From an uncultured Ruminococcus sp. (GTDB taxonomy: Bacteria; Bacillota; Clostridia; Oscillospirales; CAG-272): 6,373 nt of DNA. Shown piece by piece: positions 6,345 through 6,373 of this stretch (position 1 is the first letter of the stretch; every line of letters starts with the position of its first letter). The stretch is from assembly GCA_902765885.1 (NCBI GenBank), contig CACXBN010000055.1, positions 1-6,373 of the forward strand, read 5' to 3'. Made by a program: the position numbers and the translations under genes. The notes under the pieces were generated by a model. The model was not told the origin of the DNA, did no database searches, and saw nothing but the letters and a program-made list of their open reading frames with translations.

Positions 6345-6373
6345 ATAATAGCACAAAAACAAGCGGCAGACAA
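6345..6373 (-). promoter_or_regulatory. Probable sigma-A promoter with extended -10
   Basis: The minus strand carries TTGTCT (6373-6368, 4 of 6 matches to TTGACA), a 17-nt spacer, and TATTAT (6350-6345, 5 of 6 matches to TATAAT). TGC directly precedes the -10, giving the TGn extended motif. Transcription would start near 6338, leaving a leader of about 64 nt before the Pr6Pr-family start. It may also feed the genes downstream, since no clear terminator intervenes. The window ends at the -35, so upstream elements cannot be judged. Confidence 0.65.

Noticed and set aside
6275..6373. N-terminal extension of the Pr6Pr-family protein into the upstream open frame
   Set aside because: The region holds the promoter, and the best ribosome binding site lies immediately before the ATG at 6274.

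Overview
The window reads as chromosomal DNA from a Gram-positive anaerobe, most likely a member of the Clostridia. This rests on strong GGAGG-type ribosome binding sites, mixed base composition of roughly 50% G+C by eye, free use of AGA, AGG and ATA codons, and protein families (RecD2, a short UvrA paralogue, Pr6Pr, DUF3592) that are common there. The genus cannot be named from the sequence alone.

Every supportable gene lies on the minus strand, so transcription runs from right to left. At the right edge (6345-6373) is a good sigma-A-type promoter with an extended -10. It is followed by a six-helix membrane protein of the Pr6Pr family (5588-6274). A 243-bp spacer (5345-5587) comes next; it holds an overlapping pair of inverted repeats and one doubtful 43-codon ORF. 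After it come a small two-helix DUF3592 protein (4889-5344), the RecD2 helicase (2663-4843), a UvrA-like ABC ATPase without the UvrB-binding domain (143-2659), and the first 41 codons of a pyridoxamine-phosphate-oxidase-like (NimA-like) flavoprotein that leaves the left edge (1-125).

The last four genes are packed with gaps of 45, 3 and 17 bp and no terminator-like hairpin between them, so they probably form one operon. recD2 and the uvrA paralogue look translationally coupled. The gene set suggests dealing with DNA lesions or DNA-bound small molecules: a helicase linked to repair and replication, a UvrA that senses DNA but probably cannot recruit UvrB, and a possible nitro-compound-reducing flavoprotein. 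That joint role is inference. No RNA gene, CRISPR array, mobile element or origin was seen. The long plus-strand reading frames are antisense shadows of the minus-strand genes.
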